From NCBI GenBank assembly GCA_006538405.1, contig BJKQ01000017.1:124001-188000 (forward strand): a DNA stretch of 64,000 nucleotides, read 5' to 3'. The DNA is from Hansfordia pulvinata. Lineage: Eukaryota; Ascomycota; Sordariomycetes; Xylariales. The position numbers and the translations under genes were made by a program. Positions 24,566 through 37,379 of this stretch are shown piece by piece. A model generated the notes under the pieces. That model was not told the DNA's origin. It searched no databases and saw only the letters and a list, made by a program, of their open reading frames with translations. The number at the start of each line of letters is the position of its first letter. The stretch's first letter is position 1.

Positions 24566-25548
24566 CAGAGTTGGATGTGTTCCAATGCGGGACAATTAAG
24601 ATGAGTGCGTCTCGATGTGATGGGCGCAGGCAAGGGAGAGCAAGAGACTTGGATAGGAGAATTTGGAAAGTGGGAGATGTGGGCGGCAGAATCGTCGGCG
24701 CAGGCGGTCAGAGGCGAGGCGAGGGTTGCTGTTGGCAACTGCGTTTGTCTGGGCCAGCCCTGTTTGGCCTTGAATGGTTGGTGGCACAGGGACCGCCGTG
24801 TCAGATCCATTTTCCAGACAGACGCGTTTGCAGACCGACCGCCGTCGGAGCATCTCCACCGCTCCCTGCTTGCCGTATGGTTTGTCTGTCTATCTCAATG
24901 GTTGTCGCAGTGGCACGAAAGGGCCTAACAGATTCCCCTCCTTCGGACTCGGTCAAATTTGACACTCTTCCACCCTCATGCCACCTCTGTCAAGCCCTCG
25001 ATACGGACCTTCATCACAGTTGCCTTATACTTAAGAGTCTCTCGGCGCTTTTCAACGACTTGGGCTGAGGGTTGCGCTTAAAGCAGCCTCATGAACGTAC
25101 CTGTTAAGGAAAAAAATTTAATGGCCTTCGTGGTAGATTGCAGGAGGCTGGCGACGAGTGATGGCTGCGAGGAAGCTGATCGCATTGAATAATGGCTGTG
25201 CTGTGTTGGGATGAGCAACGCATATTCCCTGATACTCTCCACGCAGTGTCACACTTAGTTGAACAGTACGTAGCGTTATTAGTGTAGTCAGTTGCAATGA
25301 TCCTGTTGCTAGTTAAGTCTATTGTGTACGCAATCTCTACCTAAGGTAGTCTAAATCATATCACAGCCCAGTACCGGTAGCTTCTGGTCTACCCCACTGC
25401 AGCAGCAAATGTTCCTTCACTTGATAGTAACGACCGAAAGCTTCCCCTTGGAAGACCCCAAAAAAACCAACAACGACTCCTGAGCCACACGACCCATTCA
25501 GATCGCCGTCGCGCGCCGCGCACTTCACGCGAGACAAGTCCGCCCAGC

Positions 25549-27991
25549 TCATCCCACTGGCTTGTTCCCGTGAACCCATCCCCTCGAGCGCCGGCCCAGG
25601 GACAGAGCGACCAGCTTGTGATCGCCGTCTCCGTGGCCGCTCAGCAGGCTCTCAAACATCTCGCAACTCTGGCCGAGGGGGTCGAAAGTGACGCAGACGA
25701 GGAAAACGCGAACGTGCGGGGCTTTTGCGAACACCGCCTCGACCAGCCTGCCGAGCTGCGTCAGCCCCCGGCCGAGGCGTATGGGTTGGCTGCGATCGAG
25801 CTGGCGCCCTCCACGAGCACCCTCTGGCGGTTGAGGAGTAGCGAGTCGCGGTCCACCACGTCGTCAACGATGATCAAGTTGCTGATGCCCTCGTAATCGA
25901 CTTGTGACAGGTCCGTCGACTCTCCCATGTCTAGGCTGAGGGCGGACGGCGCAACGGAGCGGATGCCGGCGCCGACATGCGCCCCGTTGCTCGAGCAAGC
26001 GATCAAGGTCCGATCCTCGTCTCGCAGCCAGTAACTCGGGCTGGGCACGTCGAGCGCGCCGTCTCTCCGCCGCGGCAAGTTGTCCAGCACGCCAATCTCC
26101 TCGGCCAGGAACTCCACCGCCAAGTATCTGCCGATCTCGCTGTGCGCGTGGAAGCGCGTCTGATAGAATGACCGGGGCCAGTCGCGGGCCAGTGGACTTG
26201 TCAGTAGCTTGCGGCCCTCGCGGTAGTGTGCGTGCAGCAGCCACGGTGTTTTCTCTTTCCCCCACAGCTCGGCCTTGCCTTTCCGCCCCATTACATCAAG
26301 GACGGGGATCCGGTCGACGTCGAGCAAAGCCCCTCTGCCCTCCGTCAGAATCTGGCTGCAGGTCAAACCGGTCCGGCCTCGGCAGCCTGCGCGCTTGACC
26401 GTCCCATCGAGGAGATCGATGAGCTGGTCCTTGTCCTCTTTGAGCAATGTGCTGTTCTCGCCCACGACGAGATGTCCTCGGTCTGCTTCACGCAGCATCG
26501 GCAGGTCCGGGCAGCACAGCCCGCTGCTGAGTACAAATTCGCCTGAAGGCACTTGCGCGAAGGCGTGGATTCGAAGCTGGGGTCGCAACTCGCGCATGCG
26601 GCGAAGGAGAGCCGCCTTGACGGCCGGGGTCACTACGAGACCTTCCGGCCCGACGCCGCCACCGATCACCTTGACCAGAGAGGATGATGACGCGGAAAGG
26701 TAGTGGCTCAGCAGTTTTTGCCAGATCGGAGCCGGCTCAGAGCTCACAACCACGATGGCGACCTTCTGTGAAGGGTCCGTCGGCCCGCCGCCACCGTGCT
26801 CGACAATCAGGTCGACGAACTCGGTCTTGAGATCTAGTTGGCAAGCGGCCCAAGCATAGCGCGAGCCCAGCATCAGCTCGTCCACCTCTTCTGCTCCGTC
26901 GCCGCCGTAGCTGCCGCCATGCGAAGACGCCATTAGCGCCAGCTGGCGACCAGCAATGTACGCGTGGTGGGAATCCGTGTTGAAGTTCACTTTCCGCTGC
27001 AGATCGTACGCCGCCCTCTTCGTCTCGAGCTCGTCGTTGGCCCAAAGAACCGGGATTCTCAACGAAAGGTCGGACTTTGCGATGGCTTCACTATCCATGA
27101 CCCACACTGTGTCGACTGCGGCTGGGCAGGACTCTGCCAGGAATTGCTCTACTTCGGCGAGCGCCTTGCGCGTGTTCGCGTCCTCGGTGTGCTTGGCAAT
27201 GCTGCCCAAGAGCCGCACCACACGCTGCGCTAGCGCTTCCGACTCGTAGCCGCTGGTGTCCCGAACTTCGTGATAGATTATGTTGTACCTGGAGCAAAGA
27301 CGGTACAGGAGCTCTATCTCGTGGCGCACGTGCCGGTCTTTGGCCACGTCTTCTTCTGCTCTGCGCGGGACGGTAGGTGGACCGGCCGAGGTTCTGGGAG
27401 CGTCGAGGCTCTGTGATGGGGACAGATGCACGTGGACGACATGTGTGAACAATTGGAGTGTCTCGTCCCTCTGCAGCTTCCGAAAAGACTCCTCGCTACT
27501 GTCCCAAGCTGTGTACTCGCCCAAGCTGACCACGCCCGTCTGCTTCGCTTGCGCACATTCCTCGCGTATCTCGACGATCCTCTCATGAGCCGGGGAATGT
27601 CTATTCCTGTCGGCAGTGTCGCTAGGGTCTTTGAAGGCGACGGTCCTGCCCGGATAGACAAAGTCGGCGTATTGATGTCTCCAGACCGCGAGCTCGTCAG
27701 AAAACCGGATACCTTGAGCAGCCAGATCTGTCTCGATCCTCTGTCCGAGTTCCTCGTCGTCGGCCCGGCTGGGCAAGCCAAAGATACCGATGAACTCAGC
27801 GCTCGGGGCATGGGCAAAGATTTAGAGCGTGGCGACGTTCCGGTGCGAGCACCAGCGACCGAGCTCTTCGTTGGAGTTGTTGCCTTTGGGTCATAGCTAG
27901 GAAAAGCGAGCGAAGGGAGATCCGGCAAAGTGCTCAAGTCCCTCTTGATGGGGGCCGGCGTGAGCGGCCGAGGCGAATGATCAGAAGACAT
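25549..27991 (-). pseudogene. Probable P-loop / HAD / uracil-phosphoribosyltransferase-like fusion, disrupted
   Basis: The main open frame covers 27776-25761. Its C-terminal part has SFYQTRFHAHSEIGRYLAVE, then NLIIVDDVVDRDSLL, which resembles the PRPP-binding Asp-Asp segment of phosphoribosyltransferases. The middle has WVMDSEAIAKSD and CCPDLPMLREADRG, like HAD motif I and the DLPML motif. Upstream, EFIGIFGLPSRADDEELGQ sits where related fungal proteins have a P-loop (GxxGxGKS), but the Gly-Lys-Ser/Thr is missing. Disruptions seen: the N-terminal frame from ATG 27991 must shift near 27880-27892; the coherent shifted frame then has TAA at 27824-27822; and near 25756-25810 the C-terminus shifts again, continuing to TGA at 25551-25549. 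No intron explains these. Several lesions plus the missing P-loop residues favour a pseudogene. Domain naming is from memory of family motifs and is moderate. Confidence 0.55.
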
Positions 27992-29565
27992 GCTGGCGAT
28001 TGTCGAGAACAGAGAAGTAGAAGGATGTGGCCGTGATTGCCTATGGGCTTGAGATAGGATCGCAGTCAAAAGTACTGGAAAGTTCCTCTGTGGATTGTTG
28101 ATAAGGCTGGTGAGAAGCTGGTATACAGATAGGTCTCCAATCGTCCATCATGGCTTTAAATGGATTCTAATCGCTGTTCATTCGGCATGCCTTGGAGGGA
28201 GCTGTCAAGTCATCATCTCAAAGGTTGCTTTACTGCTGTGGGCTCGGACAAGTCGGCGGAGACGCATTTCAGGCAGCCTTGGGTCTGTTTGCATCTCAGG
28301 CCCAGGACGTCTTTCAGTACTGCGCTCACATGAGCTTCTGCTTTAGAGGTTGCGGCCCGAGGTGCGTCTGGCCGACCACTAAGTGGTCGTATGATGCCCG
28401 AGGAGCTGTACCGCAGACGGCATCTCGGGGGTCGTGTCCCCAATCCAGAGTCGTCGAGGTGGCATTTACCACCGGCCATTGCAGGAGTGAAGCATTTCGA
28501 CTGGCATGCATGACTAGCAGATGGCCACAAGAGGCGAGATGATGCCGACGACGGCGCCCTCGTATCTACATCTCGTGCTGGTGCCGGTAGGCTGTCATTG
28601 GCTATTGCGTATAGAGGCGACGATTGGAAGGATTGTTCCGGGTGGTGGTGTTGTCGTCGATTGGAAGTGGAATTAGATGGCGGGCAGCAAACGAGTCAGC
28701 AATTGACACATGAATGGTGCTGTACAAGGAAGGGCTCTATTTCATCTGCTCGCGTCCGAACGTATGAAAATTCTTTAGTGCGCCTGCTGTGCCATGTTGG
28801 CAGGAACGACCGACAAAACAGATCCAGGTACATTTGCTTTGTACAAAAGGTCACCCGAAGTAGCCACGGAATTTCCGTCCTCGAAGTTGACTTGAGGGGC
28901 ATTTGGATGGCAAGCCCTCAGAAAGCTTGCAAGTCGAGCAAACATTGGAAGACCAAGGTCCCGTTCGCAAGGCTAGACCAGGTGCAAAGCTGTGCTACTT
29001 TCATTTCACAGTGCTCTTCGTCTACTTTAAGCAGGGACAGGTATCGTCTTGCTATCGGCAGCCAGCAGTCATCGTACTTTGTTGCTACTGCTGGTGTATG
29101 TGACCGGCCGGCCGGAGGCGCGGTTGACCAGCTATTCGTAGTCGAGCGGTCTCCGTTGATCGCTGTAATCTAACTCCAGAGCAGCCGTCGCGAACAATCA
29201 CCTAGTTGTGACGGAAGGTCAAGAGTAGAATTCGCCTTCTAATAATGCACCCTCTAGCAGGGCGTTATGTTGTGGGTACTATGCAAAATCGTGCTCGGCT
29301 TATGTAAGTAAGAAAGACGAGATATGTCATGCGTCCGGCCGTGAATATCATATACAGCGCATTCGACATAAAAACCTATTGGGACAGGTTCCCGAGATGA
29401 GAAGAAACCCTGGCACTCCAAACACACAACACAAGACTGCCCACATGGTGGGATGAGCACAAGCCCACGCTCCTGGCACCGACTCCGTTTATGAACGACC
29501 AAATGATTCCCGGTGAACGCTGAGATGGCCAAATGCGAAATGCAAACGCATCACTCTCGCCATCG
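27992..29565. other. Intergenic DNA between the fusion pseudogene and the F-box/WD40 gene
   Basis: No supported gene. A 191-aa plus frame (28598-29173) is Cys/Trp/Ser-rich without pattern and is treated as chance. The left part would be the promoter of the pseudogene and the right part the 3' UTR of the F-box/WD40 gene. Confidence 0.55.
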
Positions 29566-32500
29566 TTACTCGACGGTGCCGAAGAAGCGCGACGCCTCCT
29601 CGAGCTCCTCGTCGCCGTCGCAGAAGTCCCATCCCACAATGGTGCTCGTCTGGCTGCAGCAGATGATGCGGCGGGCGTCGAACTGCAGCTTGAAGATGCG
29701 CGCCGGGTTGGTGCCGTCGTTCTGGGTGTTGTGGTTGTGGTGCGTCTGGTGCGTCTGGTGTTGGAGCTGGTGCGCGGGCGGGCCGCCTCCCGCCAGCGCG
29801 GCGACCTGAGCAGGCGGCGGCTGCGGCGGCCTGTACTGGTCGACCGACCACGACCGCACCGGTGCCCTCTGTCCTCTGGGCACTGCCAGCTGGCTGTTGC
29901 TGGGGCCCGCGACGGCGCCTGCGGGAGTTGACTGGCCCGAGTCGGTTTGGCGCGCGGCATTCATCAGAGAAGTCACCCGCGCAGCCGAGGGCGGCCCGGG
30001 CGGTGCGTTGGTGGCCGGGCCGCCGCTGAAGTAGGACCCGCGCCTCGCCATAGACTGTGCAGACGGCGGCGGGCTCGTGCCGGACCGCTGACCCGGTGGG
30101 CGCCACATGCCGACCGACGCAGCTCTGCCTGGACGGACCGAAGTCGAAGAGGCACCAGATGGGGCCACGGTGGACGAACCAGCAACAGGTGCGACTGAGC
30201 TGGAACCCCCAGAGCCCGAATCGGATCCCGACGACTGCCTTTGAGGCTGAGGCCCGGAGAGCTGTCTCTGAGGTACCCGCGGCGGGTGCGGCTGGTGGAA
30301 AGGCCCAGTGGCCTGGGCAGTGGCCTGGGTAGTGGCCTGGGCGGTTTCGCCAGTCTGCGTCCGGAGAAGGTGGGCGTTGAAGACATTGCGAAGTTCTGCC
30401 TGCGTGGCCTGGCTGGGCTCGCGCTCAATCGCGGCGAACATCTGCGTCTGGTATTGTGAAAGGCTGGGGTAGGCAGCGAGAGCACGCTCAAGCGCCTCCG
30501 GCCCCTGGGGCATCACCTCGTCAATCATGTATTCGTGGGATGCCTCGTCCTGGGGCGTGAAGCCTGCGTTGATGGACTGTTCCACAGGGGTGAAGCTGGG
30601 CATTCGTGCAGGGCCGCCCGGCAGGGCTGGGGTGCCAATGACAGGAGTGCCGATGACGGGGGTTCCATGGCCAGGTGTGCCTATCGCGGGGGTGCCGATG
30701 ACGGGGGTTGGCAGGTCGGAATGGGGGGTGGGCACAGCGTTGGTGGGCACAGGGGTACCCGACTGGCTGCACCGCCTGCGCAGAGCAGCCGAAGCGCCCT
30801 CCTCTTGGCGGAGGACGTGCTGATTCTTCCAGATTCCGTCGCGGTCGCGGCGCCAGATCATGATGCTCTGGTCATATGATCCAGACACAATACGCCCGTA
30901 AGGACCGCCACCGCCGCCGGGCGGCAGCTTCGCGCCGTAGGCCGTAATGTCCTCTGGGCGTCGGCTGCCCGCATTCTGGGGCCGGTTTCTCACGGCTTCG
31001 ATGCTGTCCAGCTCCCCGGCCTCCTTGGCGCGGAAATAGTCGCTGTCGACAGCGCGGGCCTCGGCGACATCCTCTTCGGCGCTGTAAGGGAGGTCACCGA
31101 AGCCGGCCTGAATAGTGCGCACCAGGTTAGTGTGTGCTTTCAAGCTGGCCACCTCGAGACCGGTCTCGCGATCAAACACCTTGACCTCATTGTCGCTGCT
31201 GCCACTGACAATACGACGCCCATCGTACTGGACGCAGGCAATGCCTTTGCTGTGGCCGAGGAAAGTGCGTCGGCACACCTGGTGGGGCCAGTCCCAGGCT
31301 TTGATGTGCCTGTCGCCACTAGCCGAGACGATTTCCTCACCACAAATCTGCACGGCGTTGACTGCGGCACCGTGGCCCTCCAGACAGCCAATCATGGTGT
31401 AGGCCGGCTTGATGGGCAGGTCGTCGTAAGGCGAGCCGTAGCCGTAGTCGGTCACGGTGGTCGGGACAGGGCCCAGAGCGGCTGTGTCGATGTCGCCGTA
31501 CCCAACATCGCCAGGCTTGAGGGGCCGGCGGTTGAAGATCTTGATCGTCTTGTCCTTGGAGCAGGTGACCAGAATGCGTTTGTCGAACTTGACGTTGAGG
31601 ACCGATTCGCGGTGGGCGCGCTCCAGGCGCTGAATGATCTTGCCCGTGGAGAACTTCCACAAAATGACGTCCGAGTCACTGCTGCCCGACACGATGAGAT
31701 CCTCGTCGGGGTCCGAGTCGAACTGCAAGCAGAGAACCGATCCGGTATGTCCTCTAAGCGCGGCCCGCACGAGGCGCCTCGTCTTGAGATCCCAGATGCG
31801 GATCGTCTTGTCTCGGCTGCCGCTGACCAAGTACTTGGCGTTGTACTGCAGACTGTAGATGCACTCGTTGTGGCCCTCGGTGACGTGGTCGGGATGGGGC
31901 AGCTGGAAGTTAACATAGCGTCCGCGGTCCCAGTTGGCCTCGAGTCTCCGGCGCATGGTGTAGAGGTATCTCCAGCTGATCTTGTACCGGCCGTCGATGT
32001 GGTCGTATATCCACAGAGACGACGGGGGCAAGGCTGAGGACTCGTTGTCCTCGACAGACGGGAAGGTCTCGGTCTCGCCGAGGATCGCCACGGCCTTGCC
32101 TTTGCCCTTGGATTTGCTCGTGTCGTGCAGCGCGCTGGGCGACTTGAGAGAGGAGCTGCTGCTGGCGGGGCCGCCGAACAGACTGCCGGGCACGTCGGAC
32201 ATCTCGACATCACGGTTCGCGTCGTCGACATCGATCATGTTGGAGTCTTGGTCTTCTTCGGCGATCTTGGAGTCGGCCAGGGCGCGCTTCTTGAGCAAGG
32301 GGCCGTCGATGGAGACCATTTGGCGGGGATGCTTGGCAGAGGAGCTGCTGTCGTTCATCTGGCGCTCGGCAGCCTCGATTTCGGGGACTATAGCCTTCCA
32401 TCCCTCGAGGTAGAACAGCCTCTCCCAAAGCTTGTGGTCTACCGAAAGCTCATACCATCCGTGGCAGCACATGGCCACGTGGATGAGGGACGTGGGGTCC

Positions 32501-32985
32501 AGGTAGCCGAAGATCTTCAGGCATATCTCGGGGGGCAGGGTCTCGACAAAGTTGATGTATAGGCGAGGGTTGAGCTGGCCCATGACAATATCGGCAACGA
32601 CGTGGGTGGGGAGGTCATTGAGGAGTAGGACGGCAAGCTCTGCGAGGGACATGTCAGGGATCAGATTGACGCATCTTGGCGGGGGATGACGAGCACGGAC
32701 GCCCGCCGGCGCGCGACGGCAGGCCGGCGCACACTAGACGAACAGGCCGGCGCGCGGCACCGGGACAGGCACCGGGCCCGGACGGACGTGGGGATAGTAG
32801 AGATGCGACTTACGCGTTTTCTGGGCGGTGGTCAGATTGGGCAGCTGGGCGGCCAGCCATTTTTGCGTAGGGGCGGAAGAGCCGGCGAGAGCCTTCATGT
32901 CGGCGGCGGCGTTGGCCAGGGAGGGGTTGAGGGGAGCTTCGGAGTAGCCCTCGTCAGGCGGTTGGAGAGGGCCAAAGTTGGCCAT
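29566..32985 (-). CDS. fwd-1: F-box/WD40-repeat protein, SCF substrate receptor, FWD-1-like (about 1081 aa)
   Basis: Exon 1 is 32985-32814 and exon 2 is 32639-29566, with a 174-nt intron (GTAAGT donor, CTGAC branch, CGCAG acceptor). The F-box is at about residues 92-138 (LPPEICLKIFGYLDPTSLIHV ... HKLWERLFYLEGWK). WD40 repeats start near residue 313, with clear WD units such as KTIRIWDLKT, SDVILWKF, KTIKIF, HIKAWDW, NEVKVFDRE and QSIMIWRR. A last repeat (STIVGWDF) lies near the C-terminus, separated by a low-complexity insertion of more than 300 residues containing repeated GTPVIGTP-type and QAT motifs. F-box plus propeller proteins select phosphorylated substrates for Skp1-Cullin-F-box ubiquitin ligases. 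The F-box wording, overall size and long tail fit Neurospora FWD-1, which targets the clock protein FRQ. The symbol is likely rather than proven; cdc4-like and scon-2-like paralogues are the alternatives. Confidence 0.88.
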
Positions 32986-35900
32986 GGCGGCGACGACGCT
33001 GGCGACCAGGGACAAGAGAGAATCCTGGGCCGGGGGAGGGCCGTGGCCGGGGTGGGACGACGACGGCCTGGCGGGTCAGGTCGGGTCGGGGACGGTCAAG
33101 GCTGGGCCTGCTGGGGCTGGGGCGGGCGGCAGGCGGCGGTGGGGGGAGAGGGAAGCGCCGGACGGAAGCGGCGACGAGGAGGTTGGGGAGGAGGGGAGGT
33201 CAAATAGACCCAGAGGAATGAAAATGGGACGAAGGCGGCGAGATATGCAAGAGACGTCGAGTGGCAGCCGGGGCGATGGCGATTGGCCAAGGCGGTCCGC
33301 GCTGGTAGGCAGGTACTCACTCGTACAGAAAGGCACGGCGCCTTGCCTTGTCAGGGCCTTTTTGGGATGGATCTTGATGACGGGGATGGACAGGCGGAGA
33401 CGGAGACGGAGGACGAGACAGGGGTGGAGGGCGAGACGGAGGCGAGACGGTGGATCCAGCAGGCAGGCCAGCGGCCGGGAGCAGCAGCAGCAGCAGGCTG
33501 GGTGGAGGTGGACGATAGCCTGCAGACTCGAGGTCCAAGTCGCAGGGCGTTCGAATGGCGTTGAAGGGACCGACTGCAGTGAGATGGTGAGTGGGCACTG
33601 GAGCCAAGCCGAATCGGGGATGCCAGACAGGAGCGGCAACGGAGAACGGTGTCCGAATAATGGTTCAAGTTCGGTTTACTCGCGGACTGTTTGAATCGTC
33701 AAGGGATGGCAGAACCGTTTGTCTGCAGTTCTCAACAGCTTTGCACCGCACGTTATTTACTCCTAAACTGATCAGGTCTTCGACACGATTAGGCCAGTGT
33801 TGAGAAGTACTCGAATGGTAGGAGGTAAAGAAGGATGTTGGGCTGTTTGTGGGCTGTTGTGGTCTGGTTGGGTGAGAATTCTCGTACTGGCCTGGGGTGA
33901 CAGGTCAACCGAGAGTGCACTCAGCCCAAGTCATTGCACTGCTGCGTGCCGTCGTGGTGGTGGTGGTAGTGTTGTTATTGCTGTTGATGGTCGCGCGTGC
34001 GCGTGAGTGGCGGTGGTGTTGATGAGACGAGGGCGATACGGTATCTCGATTGCGCCACCGTTTCGGCGACGACAGAGAGCACGTCGAGCGAGGGATCATC
34101 CAAGTACAGACACTCGTCGGGTATGGTGTCGAGTGGGCGGAGTGGATTCTGCAAAATGCCCCAGTTAATTAATCAATTCGTCCATGTCGCGCATGTCGGC
34201 TTTCCGGGTTTGCCCGTGGGAAAAGAGCAGCCTGCCGTGGGCTACTGGCCTTTCGTTTGTTGTGGTGGACGAGAGCCGTTTGAGTCGACTTTTGCGGTTG
34301 CCCGCGTGCACGAGTACAAGCAGGGGCAAGTTAAGTTACCTACCTCCTGCAAGGCACATGGATCTCCTCACCCAGATGCTGACTTACACTGAACGTCCGG
34401 GCGGATTGTTCGCCGTGTTTGGCTGGCTCGCTTGGAGGTGCTACCAGAAGCTGCTGTTCGATCACGAGAGAGCCAAAGAGTCCAGAGCAAGGGAGAGAGG
34501 GAGAGCGCTGACGGGTCGAGGGGAGCGAGAAGAGCGAGAAGAAGAGGGAGGATCCAATCGACTGCAGCATCGAGCAATCGTCTGCTTTATCTCTGGACGA
34601 CTAGCGGCCGGTCTAACGTGAGTGCTGCTGCACACGAGTAGGACCTCGCGGACTTATTACTTGGGACGGAGTCGGCGGGCGAGGGGCCTGCCTGTCTATC
34701 TGCGTGCCGACGGAGGATTCGTCCAGACCTGGATGGGTTTGGGGGGGAAGACCCATCACGCAGAAGTAGCCAGGCGGTCGATCGCAAACGCACAGGGGCC
34801 CGCTTTGTTGACGAGACCACAGGCAGGGCCTGCATTCTGGAAACGTTGGCACGGAGGGGGAGACAAGTACGAGTAGGCGGGCAGGCGGATCTCGTTGGCG
34901 GCCGGGGCGGGAACCGCGGCACGGATGGCTCACGATGCGATCAAGAGCAACGCCCTCCTCAGCACTGATGATACTCACTACATCACCTAGGTACCTACCT
35001 AATACACACAGACACAGACACAGACACACCCGCACACACAGACACACGCATACAGTTCGTTTCCCTTCACCTCCCAACAACCCTCCTCCGTCTCCTTTCT
35101 CACAACATGTACAACATGTACGGACGGGTAGGAAGAAGGACGAGTATCGTGACAGCAGAGAGCGGGGAGGCGGGACGCAGAGACGCTCGCAGGAGGCTGA
35201 AGCGGCGATCTACACCCCTCTGGACGGGATCCCTGTCTGCCGCCGCCATCTCGCCGCCAGGCGGGGGCAGACGGGCACCTAAGGAGAAGTACAGGGAATC
35301 GCGCTGGTGCCCCTTCGCTTTCCCACCGCCCACCGCCATCGCCGCGGCCACGAGTCTTGTGGAACCTTCCCCGCGTTCGCGAGTGCTCCGTAACTCGTGC
35401 GCACGCGGAGGCGGGTCTCGTCACGTTTCGACTCGAGTTTTTATTATTACGGTACACTGGAATGATCATTACCAGATCTCGGCAGACAGCCACCGGTTGC
35501 GTGCGCACCACGGCCAGAGCGCAAAGCGGACGCGGCATGTGATTCGACTGGCCAGCATCGGGGTTTATTACCCTGTCCTCATTCCGTCTGTCCGCACTGG
35601 AATTACGGGGGTGGGATCGGTATCGTATCGCGGTCCGTCCTGCACCTGCTGAAATGCCCCTCCCTCTTCTTCTTCCTCCTCCTCCTCCTCCCCCCGGGAC
35701 GCTGCATTACGTACCTGGGCTGTGAGTTGCCAGGGTATGCGGTCAGACCTGCAGGCTTCTCTTGCTTGTCTTCCAGGGTCGTTGCTATTAGGTCTCATGC
35801 ACTCCCTGCTTACCCGTCATCTCTTATCTCTGTTTCTTGTGTCCCTCCTCGAGCGACTCTGTCGGGGGAAACCCTCCAGAACCCCCCCCCCCCCTCCCCC

Positions 35901-37063
35901 CCCAATTCCCGGGGTAGGTCGCGAACTGATCGGCCCTCGAACTTTTGGGTGGTGTCTTCCTGTCTAGGGACCTAGGTGAAGCCCGCCCACGTCATGACAG
36001 CGAACGGTGGACGGGCGAGGCAGCCCAACGGATGGTGACGCCCCCTCGCGTGAAACAGCCGGCATATGCCATCCTACACAAGCTGTAGCATTCTCCCCAC
36101 GCACTCTTCGAGCAGGCCAATCGTGCTAACGAGGCGATCGGAAAGGAAATTGGGGGGCCGCCAGGAGAAGACGGTACGAGTACCTACTGCGGGCTGCCAG
36201 ATTGTGGGCGTGACCGACCACCTCCCTCACTAAGTGGTAGAATTGGTGGGACGGAACGGAGGGGCAACTGGGAGAAGACTGACCGTTTTGCGGGACAGAG
36301 ACAGGAATGGTGCAATACCTACCGCAACACCACAATACGCGTACCGCAATTCTTGACAAGCGCCTCAACCGCGGGGCACACAGAGGCGAGCAACAGCCCG
36401 TCCTGCACGTTTTTTTGCGGATTCTGCTGTTCGTTCAGCACGAGGATCCACCCCCGAGATATGGCTGGGGCCATGGGGCAAAGTGACGAGAGCGCTTGCA
36501 GTGGGATTCCGGGTGGGTTCGCCATGCACCGCGGTCCACAGACGTGGGTATCGTGACATCAGAGTGCACTAACCACGGCCACCTACCCGTACCTTGTGTG
36601 GCGAGGGGCCAATTGCCGATGTCCTCGTCCTTCAACTCGCGTGTGGGTGCCTCTGTTCTTCTTATCGCCCCATCCCCGCCTTTTGTCGTGCTCAGCTCTC
36701 CTCGGACCGGGCTGGAGATGGATCTCAACCAGGGACTCTGACTTTTGGTGGCGGGTAGATGGGCGTAAGTTCTATAAGGTACGAGTAATCATAGCATGCG
36801 GCGGTGCCTGTCAACCCAGACAACTGACGTCGAGAGTCGGTCGGGCCCTGTTCCGGACGGCCAATGCGAGACAGCAGCACCATCGAAAGGGCCGATGCAC
36901 TACGTGACCACCTCCCGTCGTCACACTCCGTACCTGAGCTATGTACTAGTACCTCCTTGTTCAGGCTCAGGGAGGCACGAGAGGTAAGTACTCGTGGTAC
37001 TCTCTCCGGAGGGCCGTAATCCATGGCTGCACGAGTACCGCGATAGCCACACATCTCTCTTCC

Positions 37064-37091
37064 CACACACACACACACACACACACACACA
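37064..37091. repeat. CA dinucleotide microsatellite
   Basis: Fourteen uninterrupted CA units, intergenic. Confidence 0.95.
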
Positions 37092-37329
37092 TCACCCACC
37101 ACGTTGGCCTGCGCTGCCCTGGAACGAGCGAGTGCCGCCCGGTTTCCCACACGCATCCTCTGATGAGCCCCCCTCCCCTGTCCACGCCGCACCGTCGTGT
37201 CGCCCGTGTCGTGTCGCGTCCCTGGGCTCGCCGCTAACGTAGTGGCAGAAGCCGTCCGTCCGTCTTGTCCGTCGTTATCTCGATCCGCGCCAGCCCGAGC
37301 CCTGCAGACCCCCGGCCGGCACCCCAGGG

Positions 37330-37379
37330 GCACACACACACACACACATGCGCGCGCGCACACACACACGCACACACAG
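37330..37379. repeat. Compound CA/CG/CA microsatellite
   Basis: A CA run, then a short GCGCGC segment, then a second interrupted CA run. Confidence 0.9.

Larger units (their letters stand above)
23475..25548. other. Intergenic DNA with a minisatellite
   Basis: No gene supported. It contains the 27-bp repeat next to the kinase-like gene, a 9-bp minisatellite (24481-24565), and paired CCAAT-type boxes at about 24289 and 24306 (GCCAATCAG, GGCCAATGAG). A 165-aa plus-strand frame at 24571-25068 has no recognisable features and is not called. Confidence 0.55.

Noticed and set aside
28598..29173. 191-aa plus-strand frame
   Set aside because: No recognisable motif and composition unlike neighbouring real genes.
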